Shown here one piece after another: positions 1 to 9,285 of a stretch of 64,000 bases of DNA (within the stretch, counting starts at the first letter, position 1; each line of letters starts with the position of its first letter). Source of the stretch: Tenacibaculum mesophilum. GTDB taxonomy: Bacteria; Bacteroidota; Bacteroidia; Flavobacteriales; Flavobacteriaceae. The position numbers and the translations under genes were made by a program. The stretch spans positions 2,040,001-2,104,000 of the forward strand of contig NZ_CP032544.1 in assembly GCF_003867075.1 (NCBI RefSeq). The letters are read 5' to 3'. Below the pieces are notes generated by a model. The model was not told the origin of the DNA and did no database searches. It saw only the letters and a list, made by a program, of their open reading frames with translations.

Positions 1-700
1 TAAAGTATACACACAATTAAACAAAATATCGGAACCTCCATTTGCTACTTTTTTCAGAAACGACAATCATTACCTACTATCTGCAACTCCCGAACGATAT
101 ATTAGAAAAGAAAATTCTAAAATTATTTCGCAACCTATTAAAGGGACAGCAAAACGTTTGATTGACCCGATTGAAGATGAAAAAATAGCTTTTGATTTAG
201 CTCGTGATGAAAAAGAACGGTCAGAAAATATTATGATTGTAGATTTAGTTCGTAACGACTTATCAAGAACAGCTAAAAAAGGAAGTGTCCAAGTAGAAGA
301 ACTATGTAAAGTATATTCGTTTAAGCAAGTACATCAAATGATTTCTACCGTAGTTTCAGAAATTGAAAATACCACACATCCAGTTGATGTAATTAAAGAT
401 ACTTTTCCTATGGGAAGTATGACCGGAGCTCCAAAAATTTCTGCCATGAAAATCATTGAAGACCTAGAAGAAACCAAACGTGGCCTATACTCTGGAACCG
501 TAGGCTATTTTACTCCAAATGGCGACTTCGATTTTAACGTAGTTATCCGAAGTATTTTATACAATTCCGAGAACAAATACGTTTCATACTCAGTTGGTGG
601 GGCTATTACAGCAAAATCTACTCCAGAAAAGGAGTATGAAGAATGTTTACTCAAAGCCAAGGCTATGAAATATGTTTTAACGCACACTAACAAAAGTTAA
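1..700 (+). CDS. pabB: Aminodeoxychorismate/anthranilate synthase component I, C-terminal part
   Basis: Chorismate-binding enzyme that aminates chorismate for p-aminobenzoate/folate (or anthranilate) synthesis in the cytosol. The window opens inside the gene: the frame is open from base 2, giving about 232 C-terminal residues, and the true start lies upstream. The family signature MGSMTGAPK is present, as are the preceding VDLVRNDL and the GTVGYFTPNGDFDFNVVIRS stretch and the SVGGAIT active-site segment. No trpD or trpG partner is visible here, and the gene sits upstream of tilS, an arrangement I remember from flavobacteria, so pabB is preferred over trpE. The family is certain; the choice between PabB and TrpE is an inference. 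Confidence 0.88.
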   Translation, partial: KVYTQLNKISEPPFATFFRNDNHYLLSATPERYIRKENSKIISQPIKGTAKRLIDPIEDEKIAFDLARDEKERSENIMIVDLVRNDLSRTAKKGSVQVEELCKVYSFKQVHQMISTVVSEIENTTHPVDVIKDTFPMGSMTGAPKISAMKIIEDLEETKRGLYSGTVGYFTPNGDFDFNVVIRSILYNSENKYVSYSVGGAITAKSTPEKEYEECLLKAKAMKYVLTHTNKS

Positions 701-766
701 CTATATTTATAGCAAATACTCAGAAAAAGTATTTCTAATCAAAAAACTATTACAAAAAATAAAGAA

Positions 767-1279
767 ATGAAAAACACAATTAAACTTATACTATTCGTTG
801 CTATTATTGCATCAATGACGTCTTGTAAAGCAAACAAGTATTCGTTTTTAAACGACTATCCTACTAAAAATGTTCCTTTGGTTGATAGCACAAACTTTAG
901 CAATCATGTAGAGGGTAAATTATTAACAAAACCACAACAAGAGCTTTTAAAACTTCCTTCAATTTTTGAAGAGCAATTAGATGAAGAGAATGCTAAAATT
1001 GGTGTTTCCTATCTCCCAAAAATATCAGAAAGCTTTCAATCAGTAGTATATTATTTCTATCCAAATAATACTGAGTTAATCTCTATGCTGGTAACTTACG
1101 ATAAACAATTTAATATAATTAATAGTCAAGTATTGGCTTATGACGAAATTGCGGAAGGAATGTTAAAAACCACCTCTACTCTTAATAAAAATAGTATTGA
1201 ATTAGTTGAATATATTTCTGACGCTCCTTCTACTATTATTTTTAATATTTTAGAAGACGGAAACATTACAAGAGACTAA
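767..1279 (+). CDS. Putative lipoprotein of unknown function
   Basis: 170-residue protein with an N-terminal hydrophobic segment ending in MTSC (Cys20), a lipobox typical of Bacteroidota lipoproteins, so it is probably anchored to the outer or inner membrane facing the periplasm. The mature part is polar with no motif I recognise. The stop codon overlaps the start of the alpha/beta hydrolase gene by one base (TAATG), so the two are likely translationally coupled. An A-rich leader (aaaaaataaagaa) precedes the ATG. No function can be assigned from sequence. Confidence 0.8.
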   Translation: MKNTIKLILFVAIIASMTSCKANKYSFLNDYPTKNVPLVDSTNFSNHVEGKLLTKPQQELLKLPSIFEEQLDEENAKIGVSYLPKISESFQSVVYYFYPNNTELISMLVTYDKQFNIINSQVLAYDEIAEGMLKTTSTLNKNSIELVEYISDAPSTIIFNILEDGNITRD

Positions 1280-2103
1280 TGACACACCATACATTCACAT
1301 TCAATTTTCATAAAACTGAGTTTTTTGGTCAGTATTGGCAACCGGAAACTGTAAAAGCTATAGTGGTAATTATTCACGGAATGGGAGAACATTCTGGCAG
1401 ATATGAACACGTTGCCAAAAAACTAACCGATAATAATTTTGGTGTAATTGCTTTTGACCATTTCGGTCATGGAAAAACAACAGGGAAAAGAGGACACAAT
1501 CCAGGGTATAATTATGTATTAAAAAGTGTTACTAAACTTATTGAAAAAACTAAAGAGGTTTTTGGTGATAAACCTACGTTTTTATATGGGCACTCTATGG
1601 GAGGCAACACTGTAATTAATTACACGCTTAGAGAAAAACACCATCTAAAAGGAGTCATAGCTACTAGTCCTTTTTTACGTTTAGCTTTTCAGCCACCTGC
1701 TTGGAAGCTTTCGTTAGGAAAAGTAATGCAAAAAATAGCTCCCTCAGTGACTTTAGGAAATGAGTTAGATGCTAATGATGTATCTCGTGATCCTGTTGAA
1801 GTTGAAAAGTATAGTAATGACCCATTAGTTCATGATAAGGTGAGCCCTAATTTTTCTTTATCATTTATTGATGCTGGTGAATGGGCTATTAATAATGCAT
1901 CTTCTTTAAAAACTCCAATGTTATTATTACACGGTACAGGTGATAAAATTATTGATTATAAAGGCACGGAGGCTTTTGCTAACAATACGCCTAAAGCTAG
2001 TATAAAACTATACGAAGGAGGATATCATGAGTTACAAAATGACTTATGTAAAGAAGAAATGTTACAAGATGTTGTAAGCTGGTTAAACACTCAATTACAA
2101 TAA
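1279..2103 (+). CDS. Alpha/beta hydrolase, monoacylglycerol-lipase/S33 type
   Basis: 274-residue serine hydrolase of the Hydrolase_4 (monoglyceride lipase-like) family. Visible elements: the oxyanion segment HGMGEHSGRY (about residues 33-42), the nucleophile elbow GHSMGG with Ser106, the acid Asp222 in GTGDKIID, and His250 in GGYHELQND. It has no signal peptide, so it is cytosolic. The expected substrates are acylglycerols or lysophospholipids, as known for the family; the actual substrate is unknown. It overlaps the upstream lipoprotein gene by one base and is followed after 11 bases by tilS, indicating one transcription unit. Confidence 0.85.
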   Translation: MTHHTFTFNFHKTEFFGQYWQPETVKAIVVIIHGMGEHSGRYEHVAKKLTDNNFGVIAFDHFGHGKTTGKRGHNPGYNYVLKSVTKLIEKTKEVFGDKPTFLYGHSMGGNTVINYTLREKHHLKGVIATSPFLRLAFQPPAWKLSLGKVMQKIAPSVTLGNELDANDVSRDPVEVEKYSNDPLVHDKVSPNFSLSFIDAGEWAINNASSLKTPMLLLHGTGDKIIDYKGTEAFANNTPKASIKLYEGGYHELQNDLCKEEMLQDVVSWLNTQLQ

Positions 2104-2114
2104 TTATTATTCAC

Positions 2115-3428
2115 ATGCTCCAACAATTAGCAAAACATATTGACGAACAATTTTCTTTTTTAAAAGAAAAAAAGTTACTAATTGCTATTTCTGGGGGAGT
2201 TGATAGTGTTGTACTAACACACCTCTTACATCAACTACAGTTTAATATTTCGTTAGCACACTGTAATTTTCAACTAAGAGGAAAAGAAAGTGATTTAGAT
2301 GAACTCTTTATTAAAGAGTTAGGAAAAAGTTTGAACATTCAAACATTTACAACACGCTTTAACACTAATGAATATGCTACTAAAAATAAATTATCAACAC
2401 AACTAGCAGCAAGAGAGTTACGTTACAGTTGGTTTGACTCCCTAAGTAAAGAAAATAATTTTGATTATATATTAACAGCCCATCATGCTGATGATAATTT
2501 AGAGACATTTTTAATTAATCTCTCTCGAGGTACTGGTTTAGAAGGCTTAACAGGAATTCCTTCAATTAATAAAAATATCATTAGACCTTTACTTATTTTT
2601 TCTCGTGAAGAGATTATAACCTTTGCCAAAAAAAATAATATTGAATGGCGTGAAGATGAAAGTAATTCAGAAACCAAATATCTTCGAAATAAAATACGCC
2701 ACCAGATTGTACCTACACTAAAAGAATTGAATGACAGCGTTTTAAAAAACTTCAATAAAACAATTGATCATTTAAAAGAGTCTCAACAAATTATTGATGA
2801 TAAAATAGCGGACATTACCCATGAAATTGTCTCAAAAGAGGGAGATTTATTAAAAATAAATATTGAAAAACTGTTAAAGTTATCCAACCCAAAAGCATAC
2901 CTCTACCAGCTGCTAAAGTCCTATAAATTCACGGAATGGAACGATGTTTACAACTTGATTTATGCTCAATCTGGCAAGCAGATTTTAACAAAATTTTATA
3001 CTTTGTTGAAAGACAGAGATTTTTTATTACTTTTACGCACTAATGAAAAAAGTTCCTTTGACAAGGAATATTTCATTATTAGGGAGGAAAACAAAGAAAT
3101 TACAGCACCGATAAAGCTGCAACTAAAAAAAGTTCTAAAAAAAACTAACATTAATAAAGAAAACATTTATGTTGATTATGAACTTCTTAACTTCCCTCTA
3201 AAACTCAGACGGTGGAAATCCGGCGACTTTTTTTATCCTAAAGGAATGATAGGTCGAAAAAAAGTAAGTAAATATTTTAAAGACGAAAAAATATCAATTG
3301 TAAACAAAAATAAAATTTGGTTGCTCTGTTCTAGTAAAAACGAAGTTATTTGGATAGTAGGAAAACGACAAGATAGACGCTTTTTACCAACAGAAAAAAC
3401 AACCAAACTATTAAAAATTAGTATTTAA
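2115..3428 (+). CDS. tilS: tRNA(Ile)-lysidine synthase
   Basis: 437-residue N-type ATP pyrophosphatase that ligates lysine to C34 of the CAU-anticodon tRNA-Ile, changing its decoding from AUG to AUA; essential in bacteria. The PP-loop SGGVDS is at residues 26-31, followed by HCNFQLRG, the TAHHADDNLETFLINLSRGTGLEGL block and the ENS/LRNKIRHQIVP region, all typical of TilS. The C-terminal portion (about 350-437) with LRRWKSGDFFYPKGMIGRKKVSKYF is the substrate-binding TilS_C domain, so the protein is full length. It lies between the hydrolase gene and dsbD on the same strand. Confidence 0.96.
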   Translation: MLQQLAKHIDEQFSFLKEKKLLIAISGGVDSVVLTHLLHQLQFNISLAHCNFQLRGKESDLDELFIKELGKSLNIQTFTTRFNTNEYATKNKLSTQLAARELRYSWFDSLSKENNFDYILTAHHADDNLETFLINLSRGTGLEGLTGIPSINKNIIRPLLIFSREEIITFAKKNNIEWREDESNSETKYLRNKIRHQIVPTLKELNDSVLKNFNKTIDHLKESQQIIDDKIADITHEIVSKEGDLLKINIEKLLKLSNPKAYLYQLLKSYKFTEWNDVYNLIYAQSGKQILTKFYTLLKDRDFLLLLRTNEKSSFDKEYFIIREENKEITAPIKLQLKKVLKKTNINKENIYVDYELLNFPLKLRRWKSGDFFYPKGMIGRKKVSKYFKDEKISIVNKNKIWLLCSSKNEVIWIVGKRQDRRFLPTEKTTKLLKISI

Positions 3429-3453
3429 TTAACCCCATCAAACTACATATAGA

Positions 3454-5418
3454 ATGAAAAAATTCTTTACTCTATTTTTATTATTCATAGGTTTAGCGGT
3501 TTATTCTCAATCTGACGATAACCCCGTAGTTGTTACTCCTAAGGTAGAGAAAATCTCTGATACTGAGTACGACTTAATTTTTGACGTGTTAATTGCTGAA
3601 GACTGGCATTTATATTCTCAATACAACCCTGAAGATGCTTCACTACCTATGACAATTGCACCAGCAGAAGGACAATCTGGATATACCTTAAATGGTAAAG
3701 CAAAAGAAAGTGAAACAGAAACTCAGTTTAGTGAAATCTGGGGAAAAGATGAAATCTTCTTTGTTGACGAAGGTAAGTTAATTCAAAGAATTACTGTTTC
3801 AGACTCAACTTTAACAAAAGTTACATTAAATCTTGATGCCCAAGTTTGTAAAGAATACTGTTTACCTTTTGATGAAGATTTTACATTTTCTTTAACAGGT
3901 GAAAAAGTAACACAAACAGTTGCTGAAGTTGATGACAAAAGTAAAGAACTATCTCAAACTTTAAATTTAGACTTAAAAAATACAATTTTATTAAAAAGCT
4001 CAACTGACACAAATACTGGTGAAGAAGAGGAAGACAATAGTCTTTTAAATATTTTCCTATTAGGTTTTGTTGGTGGATTATTAGCTTTCCTAACTCCATG
4101 TGTATTTCCAATGGTTCCTTTAACTGTATCGTTTTTCACAAAACGTACAGAAAAAAGAGGAAAAGGTGTTGGTAGCGCTATCCTATACGGTTTTTTCATC
4201 GTATTAATTTATGGTTTAATAAGTCTTCCTTTTCATTTCTTAGATACTTTAGATCCTGAAATATTAAATAGTATTTCAACAAACATATGGTTAAACCTAT
4301 TTTTCTTTGTAATACTAATATTTTTTGCAGGTTCATTCTTCGGTTTTTATGAATTAACACTACCTAGTTCTTGGAGTAATAAAGCAGATAGCGCTTCAAA
4401 TGTTGGAGGCGTTCTTGGAGTTTTCTTCATGGCATTAACTTTAGCTATTGTATCATTTTCTTGTACAGGACCTATTTTAGGTTCATTATTAGCAGGATCA
4501 TTAAGTGGAGGAGCAATGCAATTATCTGTAGGTATGGTTGGTTTTGGTTTAGCATTAGCTTTACCTTTTGCTCTTTTTGCGATGTTCCCTAACTGGTTAA
4601 ACACATTACCAAAATCTGGTGGATGGTTAAATACTGTTAAAGTTGTTTTAGGATTTATTGAATTAGCTTTTGCATTTAAATTCTTATCAAATGCTGATTT
4701 AGTAGGACACTGGGGAATACTAAAAAGAGAAATTTTTATTGGAATATGGGCTTTAATTGCGTTCCTTTTAGCACTGTACTTATTTGGTTTCATAGGAAAA
4801 AGGTATGGTAAAATGACCTTATTTAGAGTTTTAGTAGGAATTGGAGCCTTAGCTTTAGCAGTATACTTAGCTCCTGGTGTAATGGAAAACCCTTCTTGGA
4901 GTCAAAATAAATTATTAAGTGGGTTTGCTCCACCTAAATTCCATAGTATATACAAAAAAGACAATCAATGTCCTTTAAACTTAAACTGTTTTAAAGATTT
5001 TGATGAAGGTATAGCTTACGCAAAATCTGTTAACAAGCCTGTTTTATTAGATTTTACAGGATGGGCATGTGTTAACTGTCGTAAAATGGAAGAAAACATA
5101 TGGAGTCAACCAGATATCTACTCATTAATAAATGATGATTATGTATTAATTTCATTATATGTTGATGATCATCAAAGAATGTTACCAGAAGAAGAGCAAT
5201 TTGATTTTATTAAATCTAATGGGAAAGTAAAAAGAATTAGAACCTATGGTGATAAATGGGCTACTTTCCAGTCTGCTAACTTTAAAACAGCTTCTCAACC
5301 ATTTTATGTACTAATGAGTCCTGAACTTGAAATATTAAACTCACCTCAACAATATACAGATCACGGAACATACTATAATTGGTTAAAAACTGGTTTAGAT
5401 AGATTTAACTCTAACTAA
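3454..5418 (+). CDS. dsbD: Thiol:disulfide interchange protein DsbD
   Basis: 654-residue inner-membrane reductant conduit that moves electrons from cytosolic thioredoxin to periplasmic thiols. An N-terminal signal peptide (cleavage near YSQ, residue 18) leads into the periplasmic alpha domain with its Cys pair CKEYC (132/136). A long transmembrane core follows, with the conserved proline-flanked cysteines TPCVFPMVPLTVSFF and SFSCTGPILG. The C-terminal thioredoxin-like domain has the pair Cys539/Cys542 in GWACVNCRKME. All three modules are present and ordered as in DsbD. It follows tilS by 25 bases and ends in a strong hairpin terminator. Likely partners are cytochrome c maturation or TlpA-type proteins such as the one at 8176. 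Confidence 0.95.
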   Translation: MKKFFTLFLLFIGLAVYSQSDDNPVVVTPKVEKISDTEYDLIFDVLIAEDWHLYSQYNPEDASLPMTIAPAEGQSGYTLNGKAKESETETQFSEIWGKDEIFFVDEGKLIQRITVSDSTLTKVTLNLDAQVCKEYCLPFDEDFTFSLTGEKVTQTVAEVDDKSKELSQTLNLDLKNTILLKSSTDTNTGEEEEDNSLLNIFLLGFVGGLLAFLTPCVFPMVPLTVSFFTKRTEKRGKGVGSAILYGFFIVLIYGLISLPFHFLDTLDPEILNSISTNIWLNLFFFVILIFFAGSFFGFYELTLPSSWSNKADSASNVGGVLGVFFMALTLAIVSFSCTGPILGSLLAGSLSGGAMQLSVGMVGFGLALALPFALFAMFPNWLNTLPKSGGWLNTVKVVLGFIELAFAFKFLSNADLVGHWGILKREIFIGIWALIAFLLALYLFGFIGKRYGKMTLFRVLVGIGALALAVYLAPGVMENPSWSQNKLLSGFAPPKFHSIYKKDNQCPLNLNCFKDFDEGIAYAKSVNKPVLLDFTGWACVNCRKMEENIWSQPDIYSLINDDYVLISLYVDDHQRMLPEEEQFDFIKSNGKVKRIRTYGDKWATFQSANFKTASQPFYVLMSPELEILNSPQQYTDHGTYYNWLKTGLDRFNSN

Positions 5419-5442
5419 TTATAATATAAATATTATATATTT

Positions 5443-5475
5443 AAAAGCCTCTTTTTTAAAAAAGAGGCTTTTTTT
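5443..5475 (+). terminator. Rho-independent terminator after dsbD
   Basis: Perfect stem AAAAGCCTC / GAGGCTTTT around an A/T-rich loop, followed by a T run, 25 bases past the dsbD stop. Confidence 0.85.
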
Positions 5476-5496
5476 ATATCTTTCAATAAAAAATAT

Positions 5497-6069
5497 ATGA
5501 CACCAGAAACTATTATCAGCATATTTTTAGGAATTGGCTTAGCTGCTTCCGTAGGGTTTAGAGTATTTTTACCTCTATTTACGTTAAGCTTAGCAGGATA
5601 TTACAATGTTATTCCATTAAATGAAAACTGGCTGTGGGTAGCAAGTACCCCTGCTATTATAGCATTAGGTGTAGCTACAATATTAGAAATATTTGCATAT
5701 TATATTCCTTGGTTTGACAACTTACTCGATACCATAGCTGTTCCGTTAGCCGCAATTGCAGGTACTGCAGTAATGGTTTCAACTGTGGCAGATTTATCAC
5801 CAGTTATTACTTGGGCTTTAGCAATTATTGCTGGTGGCGGAACAGCATCAGCTATAAAGGGCACTGCTGCTTCTACTCGACTTACTTCTACAGCAACAAC
5901 TGGAGGAGTTGCCAATCCAATTATTTCAACCGTAGAAACAGGCACCTCGTTAGTTATGTCTGCATTTTCTATTTTTTTTCCTATACTGGCTATTATTCTA
6001 GTTATTTTGATTTTTATTAGTATACGTAAAATGTTTAAATACATTTTTTCTAAATCAAAAAAGGTATAA
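5497..6069 (+). CDS. DUF4126 family membrane protein
   Basis: 190-residue integral membrane protein that matches my recollection of DUF4126: an N-terminal helix with GIGLAASVGFRVFLPLF, a second helix with STPAIIALGVATILEIFAYYIPW, then DNLLDTIAVPLAAIAGTAVM, a glycine-rich GGGTASAIKGTAASTRLTSTATTGG loop region and a long C-terminal hydrophobic helix. Roughly five membrane segments are visible. No biochemical function is known for the family. It starts 22 bases after the dsbD terminator, so it probably has its own promoter overlapping that hairpin region. Confidence 0.8.
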   Translation: MTPETIISIFLGIGLAASVGFRVFLPLFTLSLAGYYNVIPLNENWLWVASTPAIIALGVATILEIFAYYIPWFDNLLDTIAVPLAAIAGTAVMVSTVADLSPVITWALAIIAGGGTASAIKGTAASTRLTSTATTGGVANPIISTVETGTSLVMSAFSIFFPILAIILVILIFISIRKMFKYIFSKSKKV

Positions 6070-6101
6070 TTATTAGTGTTATTTTTATAAATCTAACTTT
6101 T

Positions 6102-6464
6102 ATGAAAAATAATATTACTACCATCTTTTTAATTACCGTCATACTTTCTACTTCAGCACAAGAAATTAAGAAAAAAGAGAAAGCCCCTGGAAGCATTTAT
6201 ACTTTCTCCAATACCTATTCTACTTTTTATGATTCATCAACAGTTAATAAAAATTTAGATTTAAATGGATTATCTTTTTTTATTGTAAATCAACAAGACA
6301 TTGATAACAATTCTTTCTCTATTCCATTTGATAAACTAAATAAAAAACCTACTTCTTTTATTTATGATGACTATATAGATTATCAAAATAACAACCTTTT
6401 AAAAGGGTTCTTAAAAAAGAATGATCCAACTCATTGGAGTCCACAGCAGATGCAATTACAATAA
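6102..6464 (+). CDS. Hypothetical secreted protein
   Basis: 120-residue protein starting with a clear signal peptide (MKNNITTIFLITVILSTSAQ, likely cut after SAQ or nearby). The mature part is short, rich in Asn, Lys, Tyr and Asp, with no motif I recognise. It lies 32 bases after the DUF4126 gene on the same strand and may be cotranscribed. It could be a periplasmic or surface protein; no function is proposed. Confidence 0.65.
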   Translation: MKNNITTIFLITVILSTSAQEIKKKEKAPGSIYTFSNTYSTFYDSSTVNKNLDLNGLSFFIVNQQDIDNNSFSIPFDKLNKKPTSFIYDDYIDYQNNNLLKGFLKKNDPTHWSPQQMQLQ

Positions 6465-6479
6465 GTTTTATTTTTTCTC

Positions 6480-6487
6480 TATCTTTA
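6480..6487 (+). promoter_or_regulatory. Putative -7 box (TATCTTTA) for comM
   Basis: TAnnTTT-type Bacteroidota -7 element (last base A instead of G) 16 bases before the comM ATG. Inferred from motif and position only. Confidence 0.4.
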
Positions 6488-6503
6488 GCGAAAAGAGAAA
6501 AAT

Positions 6504-8039
6504 ATGCTAGTAAAAGTCTATGGAAGTGCTGTTTTTGGTATTGAAGCAACCACAATTACTGTTGAAGTTAATATTGATAAAGGTATAGGATATCATTTAG
6601 TTGGATTACCCGATAAAGCTGTAAGTGAAAGTTCGTATCGAATCTCTGCCGCTTTAGCTAATAACAGTTACAAACTCCCTGGAAAGAAAATCATTATTAA
6701 CATGGCACCAGCCGATATTCGTAAAGAAGGTGCTGCCTACGATTTAACTTTAGCTATTGGTATTTTGGCTGCCTCCAATCAAATAAAATCAGAACAGATT
6801 GATGAATATATTATTATGGGAGAACTTTCTCTTGATGGAAGTTTACAACCTATAAAAGGAGCTCTACCTATTGCTATTAAGGCTCGTGAAGAAGGATTTA
6901 AACACTTTATCCTTCCAAAAGAAAATGCCAAAGAGGCTGCTATAGTTAATGACTTAAATGTTCTTGGGGTAGACAATATTATGGAAGTTATAAACCATTT
7001 TGATGGTAACAAACTAATTGAACCTACAACCGTTGACACCCGTGCTGAATTTTACAAGCATATTGACTTTCCTGAGTTTGATTTTGCTGATGTAAAAGGA
7101 CAAGAATCTATAAAACGTTGCATGGAAATTGCCGCTGCTGGTGGACATAATATCATTCTTATTGGACCTCCAGGAGCAGGTAAAACAATGTTAGCAAAAC
7201 GTTTACCATCCATTCTTCCTCCTATGACCTTACACGAAGCCTTAGAAACCACTAAAATACATTCAGTGGTAGGAAAAGTAAAAAATACTGGCTTAATGTA
7301 TCAACGTCCCTTTCGCTCACCACATCATACAATTTCAGATGTTGCGCTCGTAGGTGGAGGACAATACCCACAACCTGGAGAAATATCTTTGGCACATAAT
7401 GGTGTTTTATTTTTAGATGAACTTCCCGAATTTAAGCGTACCGTTTTAGAGGTAATGCGTCAACCTTTAGAAGATAGAGAAGTTACTATATCACGTGCGC
7501 GTTTTACCGTAAACTACCCTAGTAGTTTTATGTTAGTTGCTAGTATGAATCCGAGTCCTTCTGGATATTTCAACAATCCCGACTCACCGGTTACCTCCTC
7601 TCCTGCCGAAATGCAACGTTATTTAAGCAAAATTTCTGGTCCCTTGTTAGACAGAATCGATATCCACATTGAAGTAACACCAGTACCTTTTGATAAGCTC
7701 TCTGATGAACGAAAAGGAGAAAGTAGTGTAGATATTAGAAAAAGAGTTACCCTTGCTCGTGAAATACAAACAACTAGATTTAAAAACCTTGAAAACATTC
7801 ATTACAACGCACAAATGAATGTAAAGCAAATTCGTGAATTTTGTAAATTATCAGAAGAAAGTAAAAGCTTATTAAAAGTGGCCATGGAAAAGTTAAACCT
7901 ATCAGCTAGGGCTTATGACAGAATTTTAAAAGTATCTCGTACCATTGCCGATTTAGCTTCTTCCGAAAATATACTATCCGAACATATTACCGAAGCAATT
8001 CAGTATAGAAGTCTAGATCGTGAAGGTTGGTTAGGATAA
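6504..8039 (+). CDS. comM: YifB/ComM family Mg-chelatase-like AAA+ ATPase
   Basis: 511-residue protein with the three-part ComM layout: an N-terminal S5-fold ChlI domain (GSAVFGIEATTITVEV ... GLPDKAVSES, up to about residue 160), a central AAA+ Mg-chelatase ATPase with Walker A GPPGAGKT at residues 221-228 and Walker B region VLFLDELPEF, and a C-terminal helical Mg_chelatase_C domain (LSARAYDRILKVSRTIADL). In naturally competent bacteria ComM is a hexameric helicase that promotes branch migration during integration of transforming DNA; here that role is inferred from family. No other competence gene is in this window. Confidence 0.93.
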   Translation: MLVKVYGSAVFGIEATTITVEVNIDKGIGYHLVGLPDKAVSESSYRISAALANNSYKLPGKKIIINMAPADIRKEGAAYDLTLAIGILAASNQIKSEQIDEYIIMGELSLDGSLQPIKGALPIAIKAREEGFKHFILPKENAKEAAIVNDLNVLGVDNIMEVINHFDGNKLIEPTTVDTRAEFYKHIDFPEFDFADVKGQESIKRCMEIAAAGGHNIILIGPPGAGKTMLAKRLPSILPPMTLHEALETTKIHSVVGKVKNTGLMYQRPFRSPHHTISDVALVGGGQYPQPGEISLAHNGVLFLDELPEFKRTVLEVMRQPLEDREVTISRARFTVNYPSSFMLVASMNPSPSGYFNNPDSPVTSSPAEMQRYLSKISGPLLDRIDIHIEVTPVPFDKLSDERKGESSVDIRKRVTLAREIQTTRFKNLENIHYNAQMNVKQIREFCKLSEESKSLLKVAMEKLNLSARAYDRILKVSRTIADLASSENILSEHITEAIQYRSLDREGWLG

Positions 8040-8175
8040 TTATAAAGTTAAAATTCAATAAAGTATACAACTTTAAGACAGTTAGTGAAATGTTAAAAAA
8101 TTGTGCTTTCATATAAAATCACTAATTTAGGCGTTTATTTAAAAAGCTAAACAGCAAAATTAAACATACACCCTA

Positions 8176-9183
8176 ATGAAAAAATTAGTTTACTTATTGG
8201 CATTTTCTATTGCCTTAGTTTCATGTAAAGAGAAACAAAAAGATTATGTGACTTTTTCTGGAAAAATTACCAACAAAAACTCTGAAACAGTTACTATTTC
8301 TAACCCTCAATTTAAATTCAACAAAGTAATTAAAGTTGGTGAGGATGGAACTTTTAAAGATACTATGAATGTAAAAGATGGTTTCTACAGATTTTTTGAT
8401 GGTAAAGAATATACTGCTTTATACTTAAAAAACGGAGCCGATATTAATATGACGATTGATGCTAAAAAATTTGACGAAACTATAACTTATACAGGGGTTG
8501 GTTTTGAAGAAAGTGCTTTTTTAGCTAAAGCTTCATTAGAGCAAAAGAAATTATTTGAAGATAAAGAATTAATGAATTTACCAGAGTTAGACTTCAGATC
8601 TAAAGTTTCTAATTTTGTTGATGATTTTAACAAAAGATTTGAAGGAGCCTCATTAGATTCTACTTTTGTAGCAAGTCAAAAACAAAGTATTGCTGGTTTA
8701 GAAAATTACTTAACTAAAATGTATAACGACAAGCAATACATTACTAAAAAATTAGCTAAGGGTGCTGAATCTCCTAAGTTTGTTAATTACGAAAACAATG
8801 CTGGTGGTACTACTTCTTTAGATGATTTAAAAGGTAAGTATGTGTATATCGATTTATGGGCTACTTGGTGTCAACCATGTAAAAATGAAATTCCTTTCTT
8901 AAAGAAAGTTGAAGAAAAATATCACAATAAAAACATCGAGTTCGTAAGTATTTCTGTTGACAGACAAAAAGACTATGAAACTTGGAAAAAAATGATTGTT
9001 GATAAAGAATTATCAGGAGTACAATTATATGCTAAAGAAGATAAAGCTTTCATGGATGCGTATAGAGTATCAGGAATTCCAAGATTTATTTTATTAGATC
9101 CAGAAGGAAAGATTATAGACTCTAATGCTCCAAGACCTTCTAATCCTAAATTAGTTGAGTTATTTGAATCATTAAATATCTAG
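8176..9183 (+). CDS. TlpA-like thioredoxin-fold lipoprotein (DUF4369 + thioredoxin)
   Basis: 335 residues. The N-terminus has a lipobox ending LVSC (Cys17), so the protein is membrane anchored on the periplasmic side. The first half has the beta-rich DUF4369 layout (VTFSGKITNKNSETVTISN ... DGFYRFFDG), and the C-terminal third is a thioredoxin fold with WATWCQPCKNEIPFL, active cysteines 232 and 235, and the cis-Pro segment SGIPRFILL. Proteins of this layout are usual periplasmic disulfide reductases/isomerases in Bacteroidota; DsbD at 3454 is a plausible electron donor. A strong terminator follows. Confidence 0.88.
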   Translation: MKKLVYLLAFSIALVSCKEKQKDYVTFSGKITNKNSETVTISNPQFKFNKVIKVGEDGTFKDTMNVKDGFYRFFDGKEYTALYLKNGADINMTIDAKKFDETITYTGVGFEESAFLAKASLEQKKLFEDKELMNLPELDFRSKVSNFVDDFNKRFEGASLDSTFVASQKQSIAGLENYLTKMYNDKQYITKKLAKGAESPKFVNYENNAGGTTSLDDLKGKYVYIDLWATWCQPCKNEIPFLKKVEEKYHNKNIEFVSISVDRQKDYETWKKMIVDKELSGVQLYAKEDKAFMDAYRVSGIPRFILLDPEGKIIDSNAPRPSNPKLVELFESLNI

Positions 9184-9204
9184 TCTTAAAAGACATTTTA
9201 TAAT

Positions 9205-9234
9205 AAAAAGCCTGCAAATTTGCGGGCTTTTTTA
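9205..9234 (+). terminator. Rho-independent terminator after the TlpA-like gene
   Basis: Stem AAAGCCTGCAAA / TTTGCGGGCTTT with one G-T pair, followed by T-rich sequence, 22 bases past the stop. Confidence 0.85.
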
Positions 9235-9273
9235 TTCCTTACATTATTCTTCTTTAGATTGATTAAAAATAAT

Positions 9274-9281
9274 TATATTTG
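9274..9281 (+). promoter_or_regulatory. -7 box (TATATTTG), near-leaderless
   Basis: Perfect TAnnTTTG element ending only 4 bases before the ATG at 9286, so transcription would begin at or within a few bases of the start codon. Confidence 0.5.
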
Positions 9282-9285
9282 CGGA

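Noticed and set aside
4347-4793. 148-codon minus-strand frame inside dsbD
   Set aside because: Shadow of the DsbD membrane core; composition is that of a reversed hydrophobic gene.
9220-9285. Longer start for the DUF6686 protein
   Set aside because: It would begin within the preceding terminator and read through the promoter box.
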